64,000 bases of DNA, taken from positions 2,232,001 to 2,296,000 of the forward strand of contig NZ_CP022303.1 in assembly GCF_004216475.1 (NCBI RefSeq), written 5' to 3'. The translations under genes and the position numbers were made by a program. Below, in pieces: positions 33,600 to 41,413 of this stretch. The notes beneath the pieces are model-generated. The model was given only the letters and a program-made list of their open reading frames with translations. It was not told the DNA's origin and did no database searches. Position 1 is the stretch's first letter. Each line of letters starts with the position of its first letter. The stretch is from Thalassococcus sp. S3 (GTDB taxonomy: Bacteria; Pseudomonadota; Alphaproteobacteria; Rhodobacterales; Rhodobacteraceae).

Positions 33600-34877
33600 A
33601 TGATCCGAGCATTTCTTGCTACAGTCATCGTCGGGCTTGGTATCGGCGGGTCGGCTGCGCCAAGTCTAGCGCAAGGCGAGCCCGAACCCTACACCATAGA
33701 GGTCCCACAAGAGCGTCTCGATGAGGTGATATCGCAGGTCCGCAACCATGAATTCTTGCCCGATGCCGGGGTCGAGCCGTGGCGCTTCGGCATTCCGCAA
33801 TCCTGGCTTGCCGAAATGGGTGAGCACTGGGCGAGCGACTACGATTGGCGCGCCGCAGAAGCGCGCCTCAACCGGTTCGACAATTTCCTTGCAGAGATCG
33901 ATGGAAAACAGCTCCATTTCATTCACGAGCGAGGTTCGGGCGACAACCCGACACCGCTGCTGATCCTCCATGGCTGGCCTTACTCGGTCTATAGTTTCAT
34001 CGACGTGATTGAACCTTTGGCGCATCCCGAGCGCTTTGGCGGCAATGTCGAAGATGCTTTCGACGTGGTCGTCGTATCCATACCCGGTGTGGGATTTTCC
34101 GAAGCACCTGACGCTCCCGAAAGCTTGCGCGCAGTGGGTGCGCGTTACCACGAACTGATGACCGAGGTGCTCGGCTACGAACGTTACATCACCCATGGCG
34201 GGGATCAGGGTGCTCTAAGCGCTGGATGGATGGCGTATGATTATCCCGATGCGGTTATGGGCCACCACACCCACATGCACTTCCCAAGGCACGCAAGTTC
34301 ACCATGGCTCTCCGGCAAAATTGGCGCCGAGCCAACAGAGGCAGAGAAAGCCTGGATCGAGGCGGAAGCGGCAGCGCCCTTCGGCCAACTCGCATACATT
34401 CTGACGCACGTCGCGCGTGGCGAGACGCTGGCAGCCTCCCTAGCGGATAATCCGGTCGGTCAAGCCGCTTGGATCTGGGACAAGTGGTATTACTGGACCG
34501 ACAAGAGCGGTGCGGCCTTCGAGGAAATTCACACAAAAGATCGACTGATTGACGAGGTGATGTATTACATCCTCACCGACAGCTTCCGCACGTCCCTTTG
34601 GCCCTATCTCATGCTGGGTGTTGAGGAAAATGCGGTTCTCCCGGAAGGTGAAGTGATTGCCAATCCAGCCGGCGTCACGGCATGGCCGGACCCAGTCTTC
34701 CCGCTGCCGCCACGGGAATACGTCGAACGCAGCCGACCGAGTCTGATTCACTACACGACGCCCGCGCGGGGGGGGCATTTCCCCATGGTCGAAGTGCCTG
34801 AGCTCTATGTAGAAGACCTGCGCACCTTCCGCCGATCTCTCGCTGAGCATCTGTCGGCGCCGGACGGCAATGAATAA
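33600..34877 (+). CDS. Exported epoxide-hydrolase-type protein
   Basis: The 425-residue protein starts with a signal peptide (MIRAFLATVIVGLG..., cleavage near SLAQG). An epoxide hydrolase N-terminal (EHN) domain follows from about residue 30 (YTIEVPQERLDEVISQV), then an alpha/beta hydrolase with the oxyanion motif LILHGWPYS, the nucleophile Asp in HGGDQGALS and the catalytic His in GGHFPMVEVP. Export is unusual for this family, which is often cytoplasmic. The frame opens at 33534; ATG 33600 with AGGAG upstream is better. Confidence 0.85.
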   Translation: MIRAFLATVIVGLGIGGSAAPSLAQGEPEPYTIEVPQERLDEVISQVRNHEFLPDAGVEPWRFGIPQSWLAEMGEHWASDYDWRAAEARLNRFDNFLAEIDGKQLHFIHERGSGDNPTPLLILHGWPYSVYSFIDVIEPLAHPERFGGNVEDAFDVVVVSIPGVGFSEAPDAPESLRAVGARYHELMTEVLGYERYITHGGDQGALSAGWMAYDYPDAVMGHHTHMHFPRHASSPWLSGKIGAEPTEAEKAWIEAEAAAPFGQLAYILTHVARGETLAASLADNPVGQAAWIWDKWYYWTDKSGAAFEEIHTKDRLIDEVMYYILTDSFRTSLWPYLMLGVEENAVLPEGEVIANPAGVTAWPDPVFPLPPREYVERSRPSLIHYTTPARGGHFPMVEVPELYVEDLRTFRRSLAEHLSAPDGNE

Positions 34878-35011
34878 GATGAGCGACCGGAAGTAGCTTT
34901 GATCGGTCTTTCAAATTCGTTTGGAGAGGAGGCTGATGTCTCCTCTCTAGGCGAAAATCAGATCGACCAAGCCTCGACAATGCTTCTCACGTTCGGGTCG
35001 GGACGGCTGAC

Positions 35012-35923
35012 ATGAAGACTGAAATTGAGACTCAGCATCTCACCTATTTTCTTTCGGTCGCGGAGACGGGAAGTTTTCGAAAGGCCGCATCCCGTTTGAA
35101 CGTCGGTCAGCCCGCGGTTAGCCGACGGATTCAGCGGTTGGAAGATATCCTCGGCGTTTCACTCTTCGAACGGCGATCAACGGGCGCACGCCTAACGACT
35201 GCTGGCACGTGTTTCGCGGCAAGAGCGCGCGTCATCGTGGATGATTTGAGAGCTGCGACCGACACGGCGCGCGGAGCTGGGCTTGGAGAAAATGGCTATC
35301 TGAGGATTGGCGTCATCGCCTCTTTGTCTCGCGGACCATTGCGTCAGGTGCTCGAAAGCTTTGTTGATTCGCACGCCTACGTCGATCTTTGTATTGCTGA
35401 GTTGGATCGTGGCCAACTTCTCACTCAGTTGAGCCACCGCCGATTAGATTTGGTGGTCGCTCCCGGAAAACCCGATCATGAGAGTGGTGACGGGCTGATA
35501 TTAGCACATGAGCGCGTTTATCTGGCTGTGCCGTCAGACCATCCTTTAGCGGATCGACAAGGATTGCGATGGAGCGAAGTCCTAAAAGAGACCTTCGTCG
35601 TAAGCACTCAAGAACCAGGGCCAGAGATCCACGACTATTTGGTGCGAAACCTGAGCGACCTCGGACGTACTGTGCAAGTGCGACGGCACAGTATGGGCCG
35701 GGAAGGTATCATGTCTCTCGTGGGTCTTGGTTTTGGCGTCAGTCTCGTCGCTGATCATTGGCTGGGCGTCAGGTATCCAAACGTAACGTTCGTCCCGATC
35801 GGTAACGATGACGAAATCGTCCCCTTTTCCATGATCTGGCGTCCGGAAAACGACAACCCCGCGCTCCGCCGGTTCATCTCTCTGGCTAGGATCGAGGCGA
35901 AGCGGAGCGGCGCTCTTTCCTGA
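35012..35923 (+). CDS. LysR-family transcriptional regulator
   Basis: The 303-residue regulator has the winged helix LTYFLSVAETGSFRKAASRL, VGQPAVSRRIQRLEDILG, ERRSTGARLTTAG and an effector-binding domain. It closes the first cargo block, 135 bases after the epoxide hydrolase, and its 3' end overlaps the convergent DUF2274 gene by 38 bases. It marks the seam between cargo and the trb operon. Confidence 0.88.
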   Translation: MKTEIETQHLTYFLSVAETGSFRKAASRLNVGQPAVSRRIQRLEDILGVSLFERRSTGARLTTAGTCFAARARVIVDDLRAATDTARGAGLGENGYLRIGVIASLSRGPLRQVLESFVDSHAYVDLCIAELDRGQLLTQLSHRRLDLVVAPGKPDHESGDGLILAHERVYLAVPSDHPLADRQGLRWSEVLKETFVVSTQEPGPEIHDYLVRNLSDLGRTVQVRRHSMGREGIMSLVGLGFGVSLVADHWLGVRYPNVTFVPIGNDDEIVPFSMIWRPENDNPALRRFISLARIEAKRSGALS

Positions 35924-36122
35924 GTTTTGCAAATCCGCGATCGGTCCTCATAAACCGTTCCAGCATCGGAGCGACGAGTTTCGCGGGTTGGAGCGTCTGG
36001 CCGCTCTCCTGACCGAGGAGTTCGGCGTAGGCCGCGAGGTCGCGATGGGTCTGCGCCGGAAGTTCGATGGACAGCTTCACCGGTTTGTCGTCGCGAATAT
36101 CTGAGAGTTTGAGTTTGGTCAT
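35886..36122 (-). CDS. DUF2274 protein, last gene of the trb operon
   Basis: The 78-residue protein (MTKLKLSDIRDDKPVKLSIE, then LPAQTHRDLAAYAELL) matches DUF2274, a small protein regularly found after trbI in alphaproteobacterial conjugative elements. It resembles a ribbon-helix-helix protein: a beta strand and two helices, with a basic C-terminus. The start overlaps the trbI stop by 4 bases. Confidence 0.88.
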   Translation of the reverse strand: MTKLKLSDIRDDKPVKLSIELPAQTHRDLAAYAELLGQESGQTLQPAKLVAPMLERFMRTDRGFAKLRKERRSASPRS

Positions 36123-37333
36123 CGTGCGGCTCCATACGGTTCAAGAATAAGATCACGCGTCACCATCACACGTACCGGAAACCCTGGCCGGATCGTCAGC
36201 GTCGGTGGAATACCGACCTGACGCTGCACAATCGCTTCACCGGCGCGCCCGATTGTGTCCTGTGTTCCGTCTCGAATGGCCTCGGCGATCTCGTCACCAT
36301 CATCTTCGCCGGTTTCCAGGCCGATATTGAGGATCGTCGCGAGGCCTGCGGCGAGGAACAGGCGGTCCCAATGGTTGTCGACGCCATCTTCAAGCCCGGC
36401 GAAGCCTGCCTGGTCAGTGCCCGGCTCACGCTCGAGGACGATGGAGCGGCCATCCGGAAGGATAAGCCGGGTCCAAGCAAGCAGCAAACGCCGCTGACCC
36501 GAGGCAACGCGGCTGTCATACTCGCCGAGCAAGCGCGCGCCTTGAGGAATCAAGAGGAATTGTCCTGTCGGGCTGTCGTAGACATTGGCAGTAACCTGCG
36601 CCGTGATCTGCCCCGGCAGATCGGATCGTAGCCCCGTGAGAAGCGCGGCTTCGATGACGGAGCCCGCCTGCAGCACGTAGGGACTCGGTGGCGATTGCAA
36701 GCGATCTATGGCGGTCGTCCTGCGATGTACCTCGCGGTCGAGAAATGCTTCTTGCCGTTCCGTGGTATCCGGTCGCGGCGACGTTCCGGCGGAGGCTGGA
36801 AACAGCCCCTGCAGCACTGATGATTGCTGCGGCGCTGCCCGTGCCGGTTGAGAGCTGGCCGTCACAACGCTGGTTTGCGCATCGGCAAAGAGGGTCGCCA
36901 AACGAGCGGCCTCGGCCTCTTGGAGGCGCAATTGCTCGATAGGATCGACCGCTGGGCCGGTTGCAGTCACGACGGGCACCGGTTCTCCGCGGCGTTGCGC
37001 TGACAGGACTGGTCGGCCGAGTTCGCCCGGGAGCGGTGGCCCGAGCTGGGGGATCGATCCGTAGTCACGCGGCAGTCGCGACAGGCCCTCCGCCTCCTGA
37101 ACCCGTTCGGTTGAGAACAATTCGGATGGCCCATCGGTCCGATCCGGACCCCGCAGCGCGACGATCAGGATCGCCCCGATGCCGAGGCCGCCCGCCACGG
37201 TGAGCACCGTGATCGCCTTGCGCGACAGCCGCATGACCCGCGGCGGGTCCGGGCGCAGACGCAATTCCTTGGCGATCTCGCTTTCTGAGCGCGACGGCTC
37301 CGCGCGCTCTTCCTCGTTCCGGTCATCGCTCAT
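36119..37333 (-). CDS. trbI: Conjugal transfer protein TrbI (VirB10-like)
   Basis: The 404-residue protein has a cytoplasmic N-terminus, one membrane helix (ITVLTVAGGLGIGAILIVAL, near residues 40-60), a Pro-rich periplasmic linker, and the TrbI/VirB10 C-terminal domain (VLQAGSVIEAALLTGLRSDLP, QFLLIPQGARLLGEYDS, IVLEREPGTDQAGFAGLEDG). It spans the envelope and links inner and outer parts of the type IV secretion channel. It overlaps trbG and DUF2274 by 4 bases each. Confidence 0.95.
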   Translation of the reverse strand: MSDDRNEEERAEPSRSESEIAKELRLRPDPPRVMRLSRKAITVLTVAGGLGIGAILIVALRGPDRTDGPSELFSTERVQEAEGLSRLPRDYGSIPQLGPPLPGELGRPVLSAQRRGEPVPVVTATGPAVDPIEQLRLQEAEAARLATLFADAQTSVVTASSQPARAAPQQSSVLQGLFPASAGTSPRPDTTERQEAFLDREVHRRTTAIDRLQSPPSPYVLQAGSVIEAALLTGLRSDLPGQITAQVTANVYDSPTGQFLLIPQGARLLGEYDSRVASGQRRLLLAWTRLILPDGRSIVLEREPGTDQAGFAGLEDGVDNHWDRLFLAAGLATILNIGLETGEDDGDEIAEAIRDGTQDTIGRAGEAIVQRQVGIPPTLTIRPGFPVRVMVTRDLILEPYGAAR

Positions 37334-38379
37334 CGATCCGTCTCGCGACTACTCGCCGTCGTAGTGCGTTCGGCGGATCTGTTGCGTCCATCTGTTCGGA
37401 CGATCCGGACCACGCGCTGGCGATCACCCAGACGCAGCTCCGCGGCGGCGAACAGTCGGTGAACGATCATGTAATTGCGCCGGATTCGGTAATTGACCAG
37501 CTGACCCTCTCCTTCCGGTCCGATGACAAAGAGCGGCGGCATCTCGCCCTGACCGATCCCGCGCGGGAACTCTATGAAGACCTGCCGTCCGTCATCGAAG
37601 GCGCGGCGTGGCCGCCAGGGCGCGCGGTCGCCGGTGATCCGGTAGCGGAAGTTGAGATCGTCGAGATCGACATTGCGGCCGATCGGAAGGCTTGCCTCGG
37701 CGCGATCGTTCTGACGGCGCAAGGCGATGAGCTCGTCTTCGGGATATTGCCAGGAGACGGAAGCCATGTAGGCCTGCGGCGTCGCGCGCAGTTCGAGGTG
37801 ATAGGTCCGCCGATCCGTGTTGATGACGAGATTGGTGACGAGATCGGGCCGGGTCGGTTTGACCAGCACATGGATGCGACGGCTGTCGCCGGATCCGCTC
37901 TCGGTGTCGCCGATGATCCAGCGCGCGGTATCGCCTGCCGCGATCGGGCCGGAGCCGACAAGGCTTTCGCCCGGCTGCAAGGCGATGTCCGTAACCTGTC
38001 CAGGCGACGTGTAAACCTGATAGAGCGCGCCAGAACTGTAGGGGTAGAGCTGGACGGCGTTGATGAAGCCGTCGCGTACCGGTTCGATCCGGGCCGCTGC
38101 GTTGGCGTTGGTCACCCGCTCAGTTGGTTCCGTCGCTTCTGCCGGACGATCATCGGCATCGACCCGCATGAGCTGGCCCGGCAGCGGCAATGGTTCGGGT
38201 GTCTCGACGATCCGAACAGGCCGCGCCGGTTCGGCGACCAGCGTCGCGGCGACCGGGTCATCGTAGCTGATCTCGGGCGGCTTGAAGGTGGCGCAGCCGG
38301 CAAGCATCGAAGTTGCGAGCAAAGTGGTGATGGACAGTTTGATTGGCATGCAGATTTGGCGTGTGATGCAATCACTCAT
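37330..38379 (-). CDS. trbG: Conjugal transfer protein TrbG (VirB9-like)
   Basis: The 349-residue protein carries a lipoprotein-type signal (LATSMLAGCATF) and a VirB9-like beta-rich domain (YPYSSGALYQVYTSPGQVTDIALQ, then GNRDYHL-type strand RRTYHLELRA). It is an outer-membrane core component of the mating channel. Start at 38379 overlaps trbF by 4 bases; an internal ATG (MPIKLSI) closer to the lipobox is an alternative that leaves a more standard signal peptide. Confidence 0.92.
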   Translation of the reverse strand: MSDCITRQICMPIKLSITTLLATSMLAGCATFKPPEISYDDPVAATLVAEPARPVRIVETPEPLPLPGQLMRVDADDRPAEATEPTERVTNANAAARIEPVRDGFINAVQLYPYSSGALYQVYTSPGQVTDIALQPGESLVGSGPIAAGDTARWIIGDTESGSGDSRRIHVLVKPTRPDLVTNLVINTDRRTYHLELRATPQAYMASVSWQYPEDELIALRRQNDRAEASLPIGRNVDLDDLNFRYRITGDRAPWRPRRAFDDGRQVFIEFPRGIGQGEMPPLFVIGPEGEGQLVNYRIRRNYMIVHRLFAAAELRLGDRQRVVRIVRTDGRNRSAERTTTASSRETDR

Positions 38380-39062
38380 TGGGCGTTCTCCCGTGACCAG
38401 TTGATGGCGTGGACGAAGACGCCGAGGGGGTTCTTGCGGAGGCGGTCGGCGTCGCGAGGTGGCTGAACGACGACGCTGAGGATGCCGGTCCAGCGTTCGG
38501 TCCCGGCTAGTTGGCCGTTCACATAGCGGCGCTCAATCCAGGCGACGCGGAAACTTGAGTCCGAGGCGCGGATGACGCTGGAGATCTCGGCGGCGATCTG
38601 GACCTCGCCGACGCGGGCAAAGGGGTCGTTCTCGCGGGCGAAGTCGTTGAGCGCGACGGCGCCGCGATCGGTGGCGAAGTCATAGGCGCGCAGCCAGTTC
38701 TCACGTAGGACGATGGGATCGGCCGGGACCTGGCGCACATTCTCGATAAAGCGCGCGAGATGGAAGGCGATCTGCGGATCGGTCGGGCGATAGTTCGCTG
38801 TGGCGGGCGCGACGGCCTGGGCCGCGCCGAGCCGGTCGACCTCGACCACGTAAGGCACGATCGTGCCTTGTGTGGATTGCCAGACGAGCGCGAGGCCAAA
38901 GGTCGCCGTCGTAGCAAGGCAACCGATCGCCATGAGGCGCCAGTTGCGCGCCTGCAAGCGGGACGAGCCCATGCGCTCATCCCAGACCTGCGCGGCCTTC
39001 TGATACGGTGTGACGGGTTCGGGGGTTTTGGCGTATCGCACGCTCGGTCGCTTGAATCTCAT
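38376..39062 (-). CDS. trbF: Conjugal transfer protein TrbF (VirB8-like)
   Basis: The 228-residue protein has a short cytoplasmic N-terminus, one membrane helix (RLMAIGCLATTATFGLALVW, about residues 42-62) and a VirB8 periplasmic domain (PQIAFHLARFIENVRQVP, NWLRAYDFATDRGAVALNDF). It is an assembly factor of the secretion channel in the inner membrane. It overlaps trbL and trbG by 4 bases each. Confidence 0.94.
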   Translation of the reverse strand: MRFKRPSVRYAKTPEPVTPYQKAAQVWDERMGSSRLQARNWRLMAIGCLATTATFGLALVWQSTQGTIVPYVVEVDRLGAAQAVAPATANYRPTDPQIAFHLARFIENVRQVPADPIVLRENWLRAYDFATDRGAVALNDFARENDPFARVGEVQIAAEISSVIRASDSSFRVAWIERRYVNGQLAGTERWTGILSVVVQPPRDADRLRKNPLGVFVHAINWSRENAQ

Positions 39063-40348
39063 GATCTCTCCGAAAGGCTGATGGATGTGCCCGCGCCGCC
39101 GCCGTCGCCTGCGCGCAGGGCGTGGGCGGTGGTCATGGCGCCGTGGTGCAATGATTGCTGGCGCTTCATGCGACGCGCCCAGGCGGGCGGACCGTCATTG
39201 GCAGGGGTCGGCATGTTGGCCGGGGAATTGCTGAACTTGCCACCAGTGGCCTCAAAAGCGGCGCGCGAACCAGAACGGTAGCTGTCACCAACTGCGCGCT
39301 TGAGCGGGCTGACGGCGGCGGATGCACCAGCCTGTCCAACGGCCGCCAATCCGCTGGCAGCTTTTCCGGCGGTTGTTGATCCGGACGCGGCGCCGATCTG
39401 GAACGCGGTGGAGGCACCTCCCGCGACCGCCGAACCACCGCGCAACGCGGCTCCACCAGCGGCTCCAGCGATCTTAGCGCCTGCAAGACCTCCAGCGACG
39501 ACACCGCCTGCGGCTAGGCCAGCACCGACGGCGGTGCCCGCGCCAAGTTGCGGACCGCCGGACACGATCCCATTGGCAATGCCGGGGCCGAAAATGCCAA
39601 GCGCGAGAATGGAGAGGGCCGCCAGCACGACGGCCATGGCGTCACCGATGGTCGGTTCGCCGACGAAGCCGGTGGTGAATTCGCTGAAGATCGTCGATCC
39701 GATCCCGACGATCACAGCGAGGACAAGTACTTTGACGCCGGACGAGATAACGAGGCCGAGCACGCGCTCGGCCATGAAGGCGGTTTTGTTGAAGAGGCCG
39801 AAGGGCACGAGGATGAAACCCGCCAGCGTCGCCAGCTTGAACTCGATCAGGGTGACGAAGAGCTGGATCGCGAGGATGAAGAAGGAGAGCAGGACGACGA
39901 TCCAGGCGAAGAGCAGGATCATGATCTGGATGAAATTGTCGAAGAAAGCGACGAAGCCCATCAGGTCGGCGACGGATTCGAGGATCGGCTGACCGGCTTC
40001 GAGACCGACGGCGGCGATGCGTCCGGGTTGCAGCAACTCACCCGCACCCAGGGCACCACCCGTCGCGACGAGGCCCAGACCCGCGAAGCTCTCGAAGATG
40101 ATCCGGGCGAGCGTGTTCCAGTTGCTGATGATGTAGGCGAAGACGCCAACAAAGAGCGTCTTCTTGACGAGCCGGCCGATGATGTCGTCGTCCGCACCCC
40201 AGGCCCAGAAAAGTGCCGCGAGCGTGACGTCGATGACGATGAGTGTCGTGGCGAGGAAGGCGACATCGCCGCCGAGCAGACCGAACCCGCTGTCGATATA
40301 GGTCGTGAAAACCTCCAGGAACCGATCGATGACGCCGACATCGCCCAT
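39059..40348 (-). CDS. trbL: Conjugal transfer protein TrbL (VirB6-like)
   Basis: The 429-residue polytopic protein has six or more hydrophobic segments in its first 270 residues (FLATTLIVIDVTLAALFWAW, IMILLFAWIVVLLSFFILAI). A long Gly/Ala/Ser-rich C-terminal tail follows (TAVGAGLAAGGVVAGGLAGA), a hallmark of TrbL. It is the inner-membrane pore component. It overlaps trbF by 4 bases. Confidence 0.93.
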   Translation of the reverse strand: MGDVGVIDRFLEVFTTYIDSGFGLLGGDVAFLATTLIVIDVTLAALFWAWGADDDIIGRLVKKTLFVGVFAYIISNWNTLARIIFESFAGLGLVATGGALGAGELLQPGRIAAVGLEAGQPILESVADLMGFVAFFDNFIQIMILLFAWIVVLLSFFILAIQLFVTLIEFKLATLAGFILVPFGLFNKTAFMAERVLGLVISSGVKVLVLAVIVGIGSTIFSEFTTGFVGEPTIGDAMAVVLAALSILALGIFGPGIANGIVSGGPQLGAGTAVGAGLAAGGVVAGGLAGAKIAGAAGGAALRGGSAVAGGASTAFQIGAASGSTTAGKAASGLAAVGQAGASAAVSPLKRAVGDSYRSGSRAAFEATGGKFSNSPANMPTPANDGPPAWARRMKRQQSLHHGAMTTAHALRAGDGGGAGTSISLSERS

Positions 40349-40351
40349 GGT

Positions 40352-40627
40352 CTACTCGCCTTCCGAATCATTGGATGCGAGTCCGAAGAAGCGCCGCCGG
40401 TTCTCTTCCCAGGCCGCTTGGCAGGTCGTGTCGGTCTCGAGCGCCTCCGGGGTCAGCGTCCGGCAACGCTGCAAGGTGGCCCGTAGCGGATCGTCCGATA
40501 CCACCGCTGGCGCTTCGGCACGTTCTTCTTCAAGGGCGGTCTGGAACTCCATCGCCACCATGAGCACCGCGATGGTGCCCATGGCGATGGCGATCCCCTT
40601 GAGGGTGGTCTCGGCGGTCAGCTTCAT
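40352..40627 (-). CDS. trbK: TrbK-type small protein
   Basis: The 91-residue protein has one N-terminal membrane helix (IAIAMGTIAVLMVAMEF) and a periplasmic tail with two cysteines (LQRCRTL and DTTCQAAW). This matches the alternative TrbK of alphaproteobacterial elements, often annotated as putative entry exclusion. It lies between trbJ and trbL. The exclusion role is inherited from RP4 nomenclature and not shown by the sequence. Confidence 0.85.
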   Translation of the reverse strand: MKLTAETTLKGIAIAMGTIAVLMVAMEFQTALEEERAEAPAVVSDDPLRATLQRCRTLTPEALETDTTCQAAWEENRRRFFGLASNDSEGE

Positions 40628-40633
40628 CTCGAC

Positions 40634-41413
40634 CTACCGGAACATCCGGACGGTGGTCGGCTCATAGCCGGAGCCGTAGTCGAGAAATCGCGAAAGGTTC
40701 TCGCGGGCTTGAGCCTCGGCCGTCGCAACGCGCGCGGCTTCAAGCGATTGCGCCCGGTTCTGCGCGGCAATGGCCGCTGTCAGATCGGAAATCTGCTGGC
40801 TCTGGAGCGCGAGGAGCTGATTGCCGACCTGAGTCGCCTGCAGAGCGCCGGTCGCGGCCTGGCTGCGGCCGACGAGGGCCTGCATCTCGGTGCGGGCGGT
40901 CTCGATATTGCCGACCACGCTGGCCTGGACCTTCAGCGCGTCCTCAAATCCGGCGACCGACGTGCGCCAGCGATCTTGCGCGCCCGCGATCATCTCATCG
41001 AAATCACCCCGCGCGGCAGCCGCCCCGTAATCCTGCGTGAAGGCCTCGTCGATCGTCGCCACATCATGGGCGATGCGTTGCGCTTCACCCAAGAGCTGTT
41101 GGGTTTGCTGCACAGAAGATTGCAGACGCGAGAGCGACGAGTATGGCAGGCTCGCGAGGTTGCGGGCCTGGTTGACGAGCATCTGCGCCTCGTTCTGGAG
41201 CTGGGCGATCTGGTTGTTGATCTGCTCCAGCGTGCGCGCGGCGGTTAGCAGGTTCTCGGCATGGTTGGTCGGATCGTAGACGATCCCGCCGAACCCGCCG
41301 CCGAAGAATGCGTGGGCGGGCGGCGCGGTCGCGGGGGTCATCGCGACCGCGCTCGACAGCAACAGGGCTGCGGCGGCACGTCCTGCCAGTTTACGTGTGT
41401 TGGTCTTGAACAT
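40634..41413 (-). CDS. trbJ: Conjugal transfer protein TrbJ (VirB5-like)
   Basis: The 259-residue protein has a signal peptide (RAAAALLLSSAVAMTPATA, cleavage near HA-FF) and then a long helical region typical of TrbJ/VirB5 (NHAENLLTAARTLEQINNQIAQLQNEAQML). It is a minor pilus-tip or adhesion component. Its start overlaps the trbE 3' end by 23 bases. Confidence 0.93.
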   Translation of the reverse strand: MFKTNTRKLAGRAAAALLLSSAVAMTPATAPPAHAFFGGGFGGIVYDPTNHAENLLTAARTLEQINNQIAQLQNEAQMLVNQARNLASLPYSSLSRLQSSVQQTQQLLGEAQRIAHDVATIDEAFTQDYGAAAARGDFDEMIAGAQDRWRTSVAGFEDALKVQASVVGNIETARTEMQALVGRSQAATGALQATQVGNQLLALQSQQISDLTAAIAAQNRAQSLEAARVATAEAQARENLSRFLDYGSGYEPTTVRMFR

